A stretch of 57,785 nucleotides of DNA from assembly GCA_937922595.1 (NCBI GenBank), contig CALAIY010000098.1, positions 1 through 57,785 on the forward strand. Reading direction: 5' to 3'. The notes under the pieces were generated by a model. It ran no database searches. It worked only from the letters and a program-made list of their open reading frames with translations, and was not told the origin of the DNA. This document shows, piece by piece, positions 35,783 to 44,850 of this stretch (positions are counted from its first letter, which is position 1; each line of letters opens with the position of its first letter). The position numbers and the translations under genes are program-made. This stretch comes from an uncultured Verrucomicrobiales bacterium (GTDB taxonomy: Bacteria > Verrucomicrobiota > Verrucomicrobiia > Verrucomicrobiales > DEV007).

Positions 35783-37996
35783 CTACTCTTCCTCTAGACG
35801 GTAGTAACGGGCTGAGCCGCCGCCTTGGCCGATAACATCGCTGAGGCGGATCGAGCCTTCTTTAAGCCCGGTCTGGCCGGGAAGAGCAGTCCAATTTTTT
35901 AGGTCGGTGCTGGTAGTAATGCGATAGGTAGCTTCGCCGGCGGGGTCGATGGTAAAGACAAGGTCATCACCTTCTTGCTCAACCCCAATCTTGGGATCTC
36001 CGGCGGTAGAGCTACCAGTAACGACTCCTGAAATCGCGAAGGTGTAGGAGGGCGTGTCCGCATCATTCGTGATGATACGGACGGTGGCGCGTTTATTTCC
36101 AGGCGCGCTATCGGAATCAAGCCGAATGGAAAAGTTAGCCGTTCCATTAATTCCTACCGTTGAGGGCGGCGAGGAGGTGACGGTGAAGCCGGAGCCGGTA
36201 AGTTCGATACCACTTCTAATGGTAAGAACTTCCTGTGGGCTGTTGTTCCGAATCTGGAAAGTGCGGACTATCGCAGGCTGGCCGGAACCAGTTTCGCCGA
36301 AGGCCGTGCCATCCTGGGAGCGAGGACTAGCATCTCCGCTTTCGATCGAGCGTCCATCAAGGCCAAAGACAACAATCTCCGCAGTGCTGGCTGGATCGGT
36401 GCCGATTCCACTCACCCCGAAGCTAAAGGTCTGCGTATCGCCAGATGTATTGGTGACGATATTGAAAGCAGCATTATTATTTCCCACAACCTCGGGATCA
36501 AAGATGATACGAAACTCATCCTCTTCCCCTGGAGCAATTTCGGGAACGATGCCATTGGTCGCGAGTTCCGCAAAATCAAAGGATCCTGATTGCGGCCCAA
36601 CGAAGCCAGTACCGTTGGATGCGTTCCGGATATTGAGTGCTTTATTGCCAGTATTGCGGATGACAAAGGTGCGGGAGTTTGCCCCGCCATTGACTGGGAC
36701 GGGATCGAAGAGCGTCTGGTTTTCAGCACTGGGAATTGCTTGACCATCGAATATCTGCTGATCGAGATTTTCCCCACCGTAGACTTCGATAACAGGCCCG
36801 CTGCCGGTGCCAGCGACACGATAGGTATAGGGGTTTTCCTGATCAGGATCATTACTATTAATCGTGATCGTGCTGGTGCGGCGACCAGCATTCTGCGGGG
36901 TGAAGGTAATAGTGAATTCTTCACGGAGATTTCCTCCACCAGCGATACTGCTGATTGAGCTAGTTACGGAAAATTCTGGGTTCGAGCTAGTGATACTGGA
37001 AACGGTGAGAGTATCATTACCTTCATTTTCGATACGATAGCGGCGGGTGTCGGGAGTGTTAATATCGACGTCACCGAAGTCGGTAGCATTGAAATTTTCC
37101 GTGCCGGTGCCGCCATCGGGAATTTCATCGAAGCTGCCATTGCCTCGGCCATCAACCTGAATATTCGGGGTACCCGTGGCAACGGCACGGATGGCAAAGC
37201 TGTAGACGTCGCGTCCGGCGCGCTGATCGTCGGTAGTGATATTTACAGTGGCATTGAAGGTACCGGCGGTGTCGGGGCTGAAGGTGATGGTGAAATTATC
37301 GGAACCACCATTAGAGACGTTATTTACCGAAGAGATACTGAAGGGTGAACCTGCGGGGCTGATCGAGCCATTTCCAAGATTGAGGGTGTCGGTGCCTCCG
37401 ATGTTCCGCGTCTGGAAGGTACGGGTGATGGTATCGGAGCCGTCGGCATTAATAGAGGCTCCGAAGTCCGTGTTGTCAGCAGTGGTAGGAGTGGTGTCTC
37501 CATCGTTGATTGTATTGCCGAAACCCGTTCCGCCGCGAACGGACATATTTGAGCCGGTGCCGGTGGCGCTAAGTGCGTAATTGAACTGAGCGTCGCTAGG
37601 ATCATTGCTGTTTATCCGGACAAACGGGGTGACGCCTCCGAATTCGGTAGGTGTGTAGCGGACGCGGAATTCATCCCGAGCGCCGGGGGCGAGCGAAGTC
37701 ACGAGGCTCACGAACTGAAATTGAGAGCCACCGACACGAGATGTGCTCGCGATGATGAGCGTCTGATCGCCAGTATTCGTCATGCGAAAGCGCTCTTCGC
37801 GGAAAGTGCCCAGAGCGACATTGCCAAAAATTGTAGCATCGCGCGCAGCGGGAGATTCCCCATTTGTAAGCGTAGCCCATGGATCCACCGGATTCGCATC
37901 ACGACGGGATTCGATCCGAATTTGTGGGGCAGCAATGGTGGTGCCTAGCGTAAGAATGCTGGCAAGGAAGGCGAGAGAGCGACTTTTGAGATGCAT
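35783..37996 (-). CDS. Secreted choice-of-anchor D domain protein
   Basis: A 737-residue secreted protein (signal peptide about 1-23). It has about five Ig-like ASH/choice-of-anchor D repeats, recognisable by the FGDVDINTPDTRRYRIENEGNDTL type, F.I.S..... and D.A.F.FT..P. The last about 70 residues form a separate module, YRITTSTDLKNW..LPGQTGL to ARYYRL, shared with two other secreted proteins here. Probably surface or matrix. An 11-bp hairpin abuts its start codon. Confidence 0.88.
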   Translation of the reverse strand: MHLKSRSLAFLASILTLGTTIAAPQIRIESRRDANPVDPWATLTNGESPAARDATIFGNVALGTFREERFRMTNTGDQTLIIASTSRVGGSQFQFVSLVTSLAPGARDEFRVRYTPTEFGGVTPFVRINSNDPSDAQFNYALSATGTGSNMSVRGGTGFGNTINDGDTTPTTADNTDFGASINADGSDTITRTFQTRNIGGTDTLNLGNGSISPAGSPFSISSVNNVSNGGSDNFTITFSPDTAGTFNATVNITTDDQRAGRDVYSFAIRAVATGTPNIQVDGRGNGSFDEIPDGGTGTENFNATDFGDVDINTPDTRRYRIENEGNDTLTVSSITSSNPEFSVTSSISSIAGGGNLREEFTITFTPQNAGRRTSTITINSNDPDQENPYTYRVAGTGSGPVIEVYGGENLDQQIFDGQAIPSAENQTLFDPVPVNGGANSRTFVIRNTGNKALNIRNASNGTGFVGPQSGSFDFAELATNGIVPEIAPGEEDEFRIIFDPEVVGNNNAAFNIVTNTSGDTQTFSFGVSGIGTDPASTAEIVVFGLDGRSIESGDASPRSQDGTAFGETGSGQPAIVRTFQIRNNSPQEVLTIRSGIELTGSGFTVTSSPPSTVGINGTANFSIRLDSDSAPGNKRATVRIITNDADTPSYTFAISGVVTGSSTAGDPKIGVEQEGDDLVFTIDPAGEATYRITTSTDLKNWTALPGQTGLKEGSIRLSDVIGQGGGSARYYRLEEE

Positions 37997-37999
37997 GGT

Positions 38000-38030
38000 A
38001 GGGAGTGAATTGATTATCTATTCACTCCCT
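38000..38030. promoter_or_regulatory. Perfect hairpin immediately upstream of the choice-of-anchor D start
   Basis: Arms AGGGAGTGAAT (38000-38010) and ATTCACTCCCT (38020-38030) with a 9-nt loop. On the minus strand it ends three bases before the ATG, so it overlaps where ribosomes bind. An AGGGAG purine-rich tract, which could serve as Shine-Dalgarno, is tied up in its far arm. Confidence 0.6.
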
Positions 38031-38084
38031 TCTAGTCACCCTAGCGGGCGAGATTTCGGCGTTTCTCAGAAAATGTGACTTTTC

Positions 38085-40919
38085 TCATGGAGTAGAATTA
38101 CGCTCGATACGGTAAAAGAGTGCTCCTTGAGCGAACGGACGCAAGGGGATGAAGGCACTCCCTTTCCGTAGAGTGTCGGGAAGCTGCCAGGTCACGAGAT
38201 CCGTAGAAAAGGTGAGATGATCATCAATCCCAAGTGGGGCGCTGAGTTCGAGCAACGGCGTAGAGAAAAGACGGCGAATATTAATAATGGACGGAAGCCC
38301 TGCGTCTAACTCAAAAGCTCCAGTATCACTAGTGGTGCCGAGCACAGCGATATTACGAGGATAACCACGTTGGTCGTATGCGGGAAAACGAGATTCAATT
38401 CTAAAGTCCAAAGAATCCACTAGATCACTGTCGGCAATGAGGGCATGGGTGCGGCTACGCCCACCGTTGTCAGAAAGCGGTGCGAGGGTCACATTAACAT
38501 TAGTGCGATCGGCTGGCGCATCGAACCCTTGGGAACTTACCATGGAAGTAACGTTTCCACCAATAGATACAAACTGCTGCGAGAGGCTACTCGCATCAAT
38601 GCCTTCTAGGATTAGGCAACGAAATCCAACGAACCGAGAACCTTCACCAAGTAGAATTGCGGAAGCTCCTGAGGTATCTGATGAATTTTCCGCGAAGGTG
38701 CAAAAATCAACAAGAAGGACAGTGCCCGATCCGGATGTGAGGGCGGCACCAGAGGCAGCAGAGCGGTTTCCTGAAAAGGTGCAGTTTGAGAGAAGTAGCT
38801 GCTCGCCAAGAGCGGCGACGGCATTGAAATTCCCGGTGATGAGAGAATAGGCAATAGCCGCATTTCCACTTTCCTGAAGCAATGCCCCGCCTTGGCCTGA
38901 GCCTCCACTGAGTTCGAGCCCGAAGAGACTCAAGTGCGCCTCTGCAGTGGCACGAAAGAGCCGGATCGTGCCGTCCCCAGATAGAGTGACCCCAGGATTA
39001 GTGCCTGTAGCGTCGATCACGAGCGTTTTGTCGATCGGTATCTCAGAGGCGAGTTCGATCGTTGCTCCCCCAAGCGTTTCGGCAAATTGGATCGTTGCCC
39101 CAGGTGGCGCGGTGGCGATCGTTTCGCGCAGCGAGCCCACGCCGCGATCCGCTGTGTTAGTTACAAAAAGGGGCGGTGAAGTCTCGAAGGCACCAATGTC
39201 AATTTGAGCTCCGGCGATACGTGGAGCGCCGCGTCCATCGGTGCGCAGAGGTAGAGGAAGGCCGGGCTGGCCACCGGCAATGGCTGGGCTACCGGCGAGT
39301 GGTGGGTGAATCGGAGTACCGCGTGAAGAATCAACACTGGCAAAGACGAGAGGCCCTAAATTAGCCACGCAATAGGGTAAGTCGGAAGAGAGAGGTTCGG
39401 AAAAACCGGCGTCGTCAGTAATATTATAGCCAAGCGAAACATTACTGGAGGAAAGACTCGAAAGATTGCCGGACGTTTGGTTGCCCTGAAAAATCGTATG
39501 GGTCACTACAGCACCAATGGCAGCGAGACCCGCAACGCCATCGAAACTGGAATTACCGGCGAACGTGCAGTGACTTACGGACACACTTGCACCAACCGCA
39601 AAAACACCCCCTCCTCCTAAGCCCGCGACGTTGCCAGAAAAAGTGCAGCCGATGAGTTCGAGAGTGCTACCAACTGCTGCACGAAGCCCCCCACCGAGAC
39701 CGCCAGCAAGATTGCGTCCAAAAGTACTATTGTAGACGACAGCTGTAGCACCATCCTCCAACGAGAGTCCCCCTGCACTGCCGGTGCGGTTAAGATTTGC
39801 CGAAAGATAGCAAGCTTCCAGGGTAGCCGCGCCAGAAACGACAAGTCCCGTGCCACGCGTATCCTCTACATCCACGAAATGCAGTGCACAATCGGCTCCC
39901 GCAGTAATGGAAATGCCTGCGCCGAGACAATCTTCGAGGATCACACAAGAAAGTGCTCCTGTCGCGTTAGCGATGATCCCCGCCGTAGCGCCAAGACCAT
40001 CGATAGTGACGGGACCGACCAGTGAAAGCGGGCGAGCAATTGTAAGAGGTGCTTCCTGTGTCAGAGCTAGGATTTCCCCAGAAAGTTCGGGTGCGAGACG
40101 GATCGCAGATCCTGCCGGGGCATCCCGGAGCGCCTCGCGGAGTGACATTTCAGCTCCCACCGGATTATCTTCCTGGTCTTCTAGCGTGGTCACTTCCACG
40201 ACCGGCGGACGAAAATGAACGGCACGAGCGAATGCCATAGGAGAAGTATTTGCCCCACAGTCCCCCCCTATCGGCGCGGCAAGCCCTCCACCAGTGCTTG
40301 ATTGCTGAATCCCAGTGGTTCCAGAAAAACCACCAGTGCCTCCCGGCGCGGTGGCAACCGATTGGATGAGAATATCGAAGCTATCAGCGAGGATCGCTTG
40401 AAAGCTAAACGATTCTGAACTCTCAGCCACCACGATCCCACTCCAAGTGAAGACGTGTCCACCACCCGGAATATCAGTGCGACCTAGATCCTGAAGATAT
40501 TCGTAATGCACGCTGCCTCCAGGAGCAAAATCGAGATCGCCATGCATCGCATAAATTCTTGGGGCGTCGGCACCACTATCAGGCACCTGAGGAAGTGGGC
40601 AATCGGGCGTCGCGTCGCTGACCGCCAAAGGATCCGTGGTGAGATAGCCAAATTTCGACACGTAGAGCGTCGGATATACTTCGCCGTAAAAGACAAATGG
40701 TCGGGCGAGTGTCACCTCCTCAAAGACAACACTCGAATCATCAGCAGAGAGTAATTCAGTCGCACGCAGCCCCGGCTCAATCTGCAAAAATTCTGGTCCA
40801 TCTACCTCTTCTGAATCAATCCAAGTGTAGCCGAAAGCATCAGGCCCGTCAGTTGCGGCACATACTAGGGAGTGGAAAAGCAAGACAGACGCGCCGAGTA
40901 GAGTAAATATTCTTATCAT
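38085..40919 (-). CDS. Secreted beta-helix protein with kinase-like sensor module
   Basis: About 944 residues from ATG 40919 (ATG 40970 gives 961); signal peptide about 1-21. Residues 22-240 form a module GPDxFGYTW ... FxFYG ... DCPLP..PD.G.D.PR ... GGGHVFxW ... DILIQ ... HFRPP. This module also forms the extracellular part of the kinase upstream. A right-handed beta-helix/choice-of-anchor Q region (repeated CTFSGN, GGAL, AIAYS) fills residues 250-880. The end resembles the STDLxxW..FYR module. Probably cell-surface or matrix. Confidence 0.88.
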   Translation of the reverse strand: MIRIFTLLGASVLLFHSLVCAATDGPDAFGYTWIDSEEVDGPEFLQIEPGLRATELLSADDSSVVFEEVTLARPFVFYGEVYPTLYVSKFGYLTTDPLAVSDATPDCPLPQVPDSGADAPRIYAMHGDLDFAPGGSVHYEYLQDLGRTDIPGGGHVFTWSGIVVAESSESFSFQAILADSFDILIQSVATAPGGTGGFSGTTGIQQSSTGGGLAAPIGGDCGANTSPMAFARAVHFRPPVVEVTTLEDQEDNPVGAEMSLREALRDAPAGSAIRLAPELSGEILALTQEAPLTIARPLSLVGPVTIDGLGATAGIIANATGALSCVILEDCLGAGISITAGADCALHFVDVEDTRGTGLVVSGAATLEACYLSANLNRTGSAGGLSLEDGATAVVYNSTFGRNLAGGLGGGLRAAVGSTLELIGCTFSGNVAGLGGGGVFAVGASVSVSHCTFAGNSSFDGVAGLAAIGAVVTHTIFQGNQTSGNLSSLSSSNVSLGYNITDDAGFSEPLSSDLPYCVANLGPLVFASVDSSRGTPIHPPLAGSPAIAGGQPGLPLPLRTDGRGAPRIAGAQIDIGAFETSPPLFVTNTADRGVGSLRETIATAPPGATIQFAETLGGATIELASEIPIDKTLVIDATGTNPGVTLSGDGTIRLFRATAEAHLSLFGLELSGGSGQGGALLQESGNAAIAYSLITGNFNAVAALGEQLLLSNCTFSGNRSAASGAALTSGSGTVLLVDFCTFAENSSDTSGASAILLGEGSRFVGFRCLILEGIDASSLSQQFVSIGGNVTSMVSSQGFDAPADRTNVNVTLAPLSDNGGRSRTHALIADSDLVDSLDFRIESRFPAYDQRGYPRNIAVLGTTSDTGAFELDAGLPSIINIRRLFSTPLLELSAPLGIDDHLTFSTDLVTWQLPDTLRKGSAFIPLRPFAQGALFYRIERNSTP

Positions 40920-41001
40920 TGTAAAAGAAGTGGTGAAGCTTTTCGCAAAGAGATTAGAGGCCTTTGTCATACCCTACAAATCCCAAATGCCAAGAGGACA
41001 A

Positions 41002-43722
41002 CTAATCACTGGGAAGCGGCGGCACTGGAAATTCAGAAATTGACAAGACCTGCCCCCCTTCACCACCAATCACAACATTGCTTCCCTCTCCCATAAAGCG
41101 ATTTTCTCTAAGAACCCAATAGATATGCTCTATTGATTCGGTGAGCAGGATACCTTTCGAGAGCGCCAACGGGCAATCCGTTAAATCGAAATGGAGTGCT
41201 GTGTCACCTATCGCTCGCTCAACTAGATAAGGAGCCGTAACTCGCGTCTTCTTCATTCCTAAGCTAACCACACTTCCCGGCGGTAACTTTTCGCCAAGCG
41301 AAAGAATCCGCGAAGCCTCCACCGTGCTCTCTCTCATTCGAATCCCTGGACGCACAGACTCTTCTCCTTCCCCACGAACAACCCGAATGAAATCGCCCCC
41401 ACCAAGAAAGATCCTCGTCCGCTTCATATCTAGCGAAGCATTTCCACTATAAGTTAAGGCACGGTGCGAAGGCGTAGCAGGCTCGCCCCCAGCAATAAGA
41501 AATTTTGAATCACGAAGGCGGAGGTGACTGCCATGCTGCACAAGAATCCCTCCCCGCTGCCCTTCTGGATGCAGCAGGAAACCGATCTGCGAAATGCTCA
41601 AGTCACTCGCCGTCGTGATCGCCGGGATATCCGGGGAAACAGCTTCGATATAAGCACTACGAGTGCCCTGAGTTGGGGTGAGCGTGAGAGGTTTCCCCGC
41701 AGGAATCTCAATTCCTTCCAAGCAATGCGGCTCGCCATCAGGAAGCCCAATGTGCCCACCCGGCGGGGCATGAGCAATAGCCGCCGCAAGGTCGGAAAAC
41801 GGCATCTTGGTGCCATTAACCTCAAAGATACGTGTCGCCCCAACAACAGCAGTCGACGGAGGAGCCACCGGCGGTCGGAAGTGCGTTGCGTGGACGAACT
41901 TAAACGGCACGTAGCCCCCACAGATCGTACTAAGAGCAGATCCCGAGCCCGATTCCTGAATACCCGCGCTTGCGCGAAAACCGGTGACCCCCGTCGAAGA
42001 TCCGACCTGAATTAAGATATCTCCAGTATCGAAAAGCACCGCAATCAGCGAAATGGTCTCGCCCCGCCCACCAGGAACCGAAAGATTTTCCCAATGAAAC
42101 ACATGACCTCCACCCAGAATCGTAGAGTGATAGACTTCATCAAGCCGAATGTAGCAAACCCGCGTCTCCTCGGTGAACTCGTAATTCCCTTGGTAGCATG
42201 AAACACGGGGGACATCGGAGCCCAAATCCGGTATTACAGGGAGCGGGCAATCACCGGTGTAGTCCGTGCCATTGTCATCACTCCCCATAGCTAGATAACA
42301 ATACTTAGACATCACGACAGCGTCGTAAATTTGCCCGTAGAAAGGAAAGGGAGGATCCAACGCGATCTCTTGAGCGACCTCTCCATTTTCAAGTAATTTC
42401 GCGTTCTTAGCATCGAGGGAGAATCCTTGGTAGCGCGGACCACCAGGATCCAGCGCGTCCCTCCATGTATAGCCAAAATCATCCGGCCCCTGGTCTACGG
42501 CTTTTCTCGCCGCCACCATCTCAGCCATTGGCGAAAGCGACGTCCTTTTATAAATCGCCACTAAAGCAATCACAAGACTTACCACCGATAGAACACCGGC
42601 CATCACCACCCACGGCAGCTTACTCCGTCGCCTCGGCGGAAGTATTTTTGCCACGAGAGCCTGATTAAGCTCCTCCGCACTTGGAAACCGCTTCGCTGGA
42701 TCCTTCGCGAGCAATCGCGTGAAAATATGCGCAAGCCAAGGCTCTAAGTCCGGATTTAGATCCCTTGGATCGCGAGGCTCCGCCACCGCCACATTCTGGA
42801 GCACCGCCGTACTCGTATTCCCAGGAAAAGCCTGCTTCCCAGTCGCACAATGATAGAGAACGGATCCAAGGGAAAAAAGATCGCTTCGCCCATCAAGTAA
42901 GTGGCCTGCCGCCTGCTCAGGGGACATATAATGAGGGGTGCCCGAGATCATCCCCGCATAGGTAAGCGAGGGATCCCCCGCGCTACGAGCGATACCGAAA
43001 TCACATACCCAGAGTTTTTCACCGTCGCGGCTTAGGAGGATATTCGCAGGCTTAATATCGCGGTGCACAATCCCCACCCCATGAGCCGCACCAAGCGCGG
43101 AAGCTGTCTTGCTCGCAATACTAGTAAGCTCCGCCGTAGAAAATTTCTGCCCCGAATCGATTGCGTCCTGTAATGTCCCACCTGCCACATAACGCATCGC
43201 GAAATACGGCACCGCTTCCGCGTGCACGCTATAAATTGGCAAAATATTTTCATGCTCTAGCTTCGCCGCCGCCTGCGCTTCGCGAAGAAAACGCTCCCGC
43301 GCCGTCGCGTTCGTCGCCAAGGCCGGTGAGAGCACCTTGAGCGCAACAGCCCGTGCCAATTCCGTATCCTGCGCCTTAAGGACAATCCCCATTCCACCCA
43401 TAGCCACCACCTTTTCGACCTCATAACTTCCCAGTATTCCGAGTATTCCCTCCCCGCCCGGCGTCACTACCTCCCGCCACGAATCTTCGTGTAACCTTGG
43501 CCTCCCTCCTGATGCCCCCCTCTTGATTTTTGCGATCAGCTTCTTCACCGTCGGAGCCACATCCTCCGAAAGAATTTCGCTATCGAGCGATTCATCCAAT
43601 GGAGGTTTCGCTTCAAAATAACGCTCAATCGCCTCCGCTTCCTCGCGCCCCAGCTCGCCCGCCAACCACAAATCGACCCTTTCCATGTCGGGCTCATATT
43701 CTGGTGGGGTCTCTTCGGGCAT
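41002..43722 (-). CDS. Transmembrane Ser/Thr protein kinase with extracellular sensor and beta-helix
   Basis: 906 residues. Kinase domain about 100-350: VVAMGGMGIV glycine loop, Lys129, HRDIKPAN (Asp222), DFG (241-243), SPEQ. Single transmembrane helix 371-391. Extracellular residues 411-640 match the module at the start of the next gene's product (GPDDFGYTW, FPFYG, DCPLP, GGGHVFHW, DILIQ, HFRPPV), followed by a beta-helix of about 250 residues. An N-terminal segment DLWLAGELGREEAEAI is typical of PVC kinases. 31-82 bases separate it from the secreted gene, suggesting an operon. Confidence 0.92.
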   Translation of the reverse strand: MPEETPPEYEPDMERVDLWLAGELGREEAEAIERYFEAKPPLDESLDSEILSEDVAPTVKKLIAKIKRGASGGRPRLHEDSWREVVTPGGEGILGILGSYEVEKVVAMGGMGIVLKAQDTELARAVALKVLSPALATNATARERFLREAQAAAKLEHENILPIYSVHAEAVPYFAMRYVAGGTLQDAIDSGQKFSTAELTSIASKTASALGAAHGVGIVHRDIKPANILLSRDGEKLWVCDFGIARSAGDPSLTYAGMISGTPHYMSPEQAAGHLLDGRSDLFSLGSVLYHCATGKQAFPGNTSTAVLQNVAVAEPRDPRDLNPDLEPWLAHIFTRLLAKDPAKRFPSAEELNQALVAKILPPRRRSKLPWVVMAGVLSVVSLVIALVAIYKRTSLSPMAEMVAARKAVDQGPDDFGYTWRDALDPGGPRYQGFSLDAKNAKLLENGEVAQEIALDPPFPFYGQIYDAVVMSKYCYLAMGSDDNGTDYTGDCPLPVIPDLGSDVPRVSCYQGNYEFTEETRVCYIRLDEVYHSTILGGGHVFHWENLSVPGGRGETISLIAVLFDTGDILIQVGSSTGVTGFRASAGIQESGSGSALSTICGGYVPFKFVHATHFRPPVAPPSTAVVGATRIFEVNGTKMPFSDLAAAIAHAPPGGHIGLPDGEPHCLEGIEIPAGKPLTLTPTQGTRSAYIEAVSPDIPAITTASDLSISQIGFLLHPEGQRGGILVQHGSHLRLRDSKFLIAGGEPATPSHRALTYSGNASLDMKRTRIFLGGGDFIRVVRGEGEESVRPGIRMRESTVEASRILSLGEKLPPGSVVSLGMKKTRVTAPYLVERAIGDTALHFDLTDCPLALSKGILLTESIEHIYWVLRENRFMGEGSNVVIGGEGGQVLSISEFPVPPLPSD

Positions 43723-43774
43723 ACAGGCGGTTTACCAGGTTTTACCATACTGCCCCGAAAACATTACCGAATTT

Positions 43775-44665
43775 CTACCCCGAAGTTCGAGACCCCCTGC
43801 AAAACTCTAAAAACCTCTTTCCCGCATGCGACAGAGCCTTCCCGCGCCGCTTCATCACCTTAATCGATCGGCGCGGCTCCGGATCCAGCGACACAATCAC
43901 CACCTTTTTCGCCCGCGCCTCATCCAGTGCACTGTGCGGCACCACCGCGATCCCCTGCCCACCTGCCACGAATGCCAAGAGCGTCGCAAGCTGCTCACAT
44001 TCCACCCCCGTCTCATCGGTTCCCGTAGGGCACACCTCCACCGTCTGATCCCGCAAGCAGTGGCCTGCACGCAAATGCATCACCTCTTCCGGCGGCACAT
44101 CCGCCAGTGCTACCGCCTTACTCCCCGCAAGCGCATGACCCTCCGGCACAGCAAGATAGAGCGCCTCATCATAGAGATCTTCTAAATGCACCGACCTTCC
44201 GGCACCCGCCGCCTTCGTCACGTCGCTCACAATCGCCAGCTCAATATCTTCTGAAGAAACCGCCTGCACCAGCTCCGCCGTTTCCGCCTCTCGGATCTGA
44301 AACCCCACATCCGGGTGCTCCGCACGAAATTTCATCAAGAGCCCCGGAAGAAAATACGGCCCCACAGTAGGAATCACCCCCAAGCGCACCGCTCCCGAAA
44401 GCGGTCTCCCCTTCTCAGCGAATTCCTCCAGAATCCCATCCGCCTCTTCCACCACACTTGCCGCCCGATCTCGAAGGTTACGCCCCGCGTGAGTCAGCTC
44501 CACGCCCCCCGGCTTCCGGAGGAAAAGCGGCTCTCCAAGCTCCGATTCAAGATTCTGAATTTGCTGGCTCAGCGACGGTTGCGAAATATGACAGCGCTCT
44601 GCGGCACGAGTGAAATTACCCATCTGGGCGACTGCTAGAAAATAGCGAAGTTGGCGAATTTCCAT
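43775..44665 (-). CDS. oxyR: OxyR-type hydrogen-peroxide-sensing LysR regulator
   Basis: A 296-residue LTTR. The redox pair Cys203 and Cys212 in GHCLRDQTVEVC matches the E. coli Cys199/Cys208 motif with the same 8-residue spacing, so a disulfide switch is expected. The N-terminal helix-turn-helix is AAERCHISQPSLSQQIQNLE. Start is ATG 44665; the longer reading is not supported. It diverges from a DUF481 gene and an OxyR half-site lies between them. Confidence 0.93.
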   Translation of the reverse strand: MEIRQLRYFLAVAQMGNFTRAAERCHISQPSLSQQIQNLESELGEPLFLRKPGGVELTHAGRNLRDRAASVVEEADGILEEFAEKGRPLSGAVRLGVIPTVGPYFLPGLLMKFRAEHPDVGFQIREAETAELVQAVSSEDIELAIVSDVTKAAGAGRSVHLEDLYDEALYLAVPEGHALAGSKAVALADVPPEEVMHLRAGHCLRDQTVEVCPTGTDETGVECEQLATLLAFVAGGQGIAVVPHSALDEARAKKVVIVSLDPEPRRSIKVMKRRGKALSHAGKRFLEFCRGSRTSG

Positions 44666-44713
44666 GGATCTATTGAGAGGAATTGAGCCTATCACCCCAC
44701 AACTCCTCCAGCA

Positions 44714-44728
44714 ATAGGCAAAACCTAT
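44714..44728. promoter_or_regulatory. Probable OxyR-binding half-site
   Basis: ATAGGCAAAACCTAT fits the OxyR pattern ATAG-N7-CTAT exactly. It lies in the 185-base interval between oxyR and the DUF481 gene, about 50 bases from the oxyR start. A second, poorer site is not evident. Confidence 0.6.
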
Positions 44729-44850
44729 CACGCCCGATACGCAAGCCCCACACAGATTACAAACACCCAAAGAATAAGACTTGACCCACCTACCAAAAAC
44801 ACCACATCCTCACCGTCCACAAAATATCCAACTTCTTTATACACAACATC

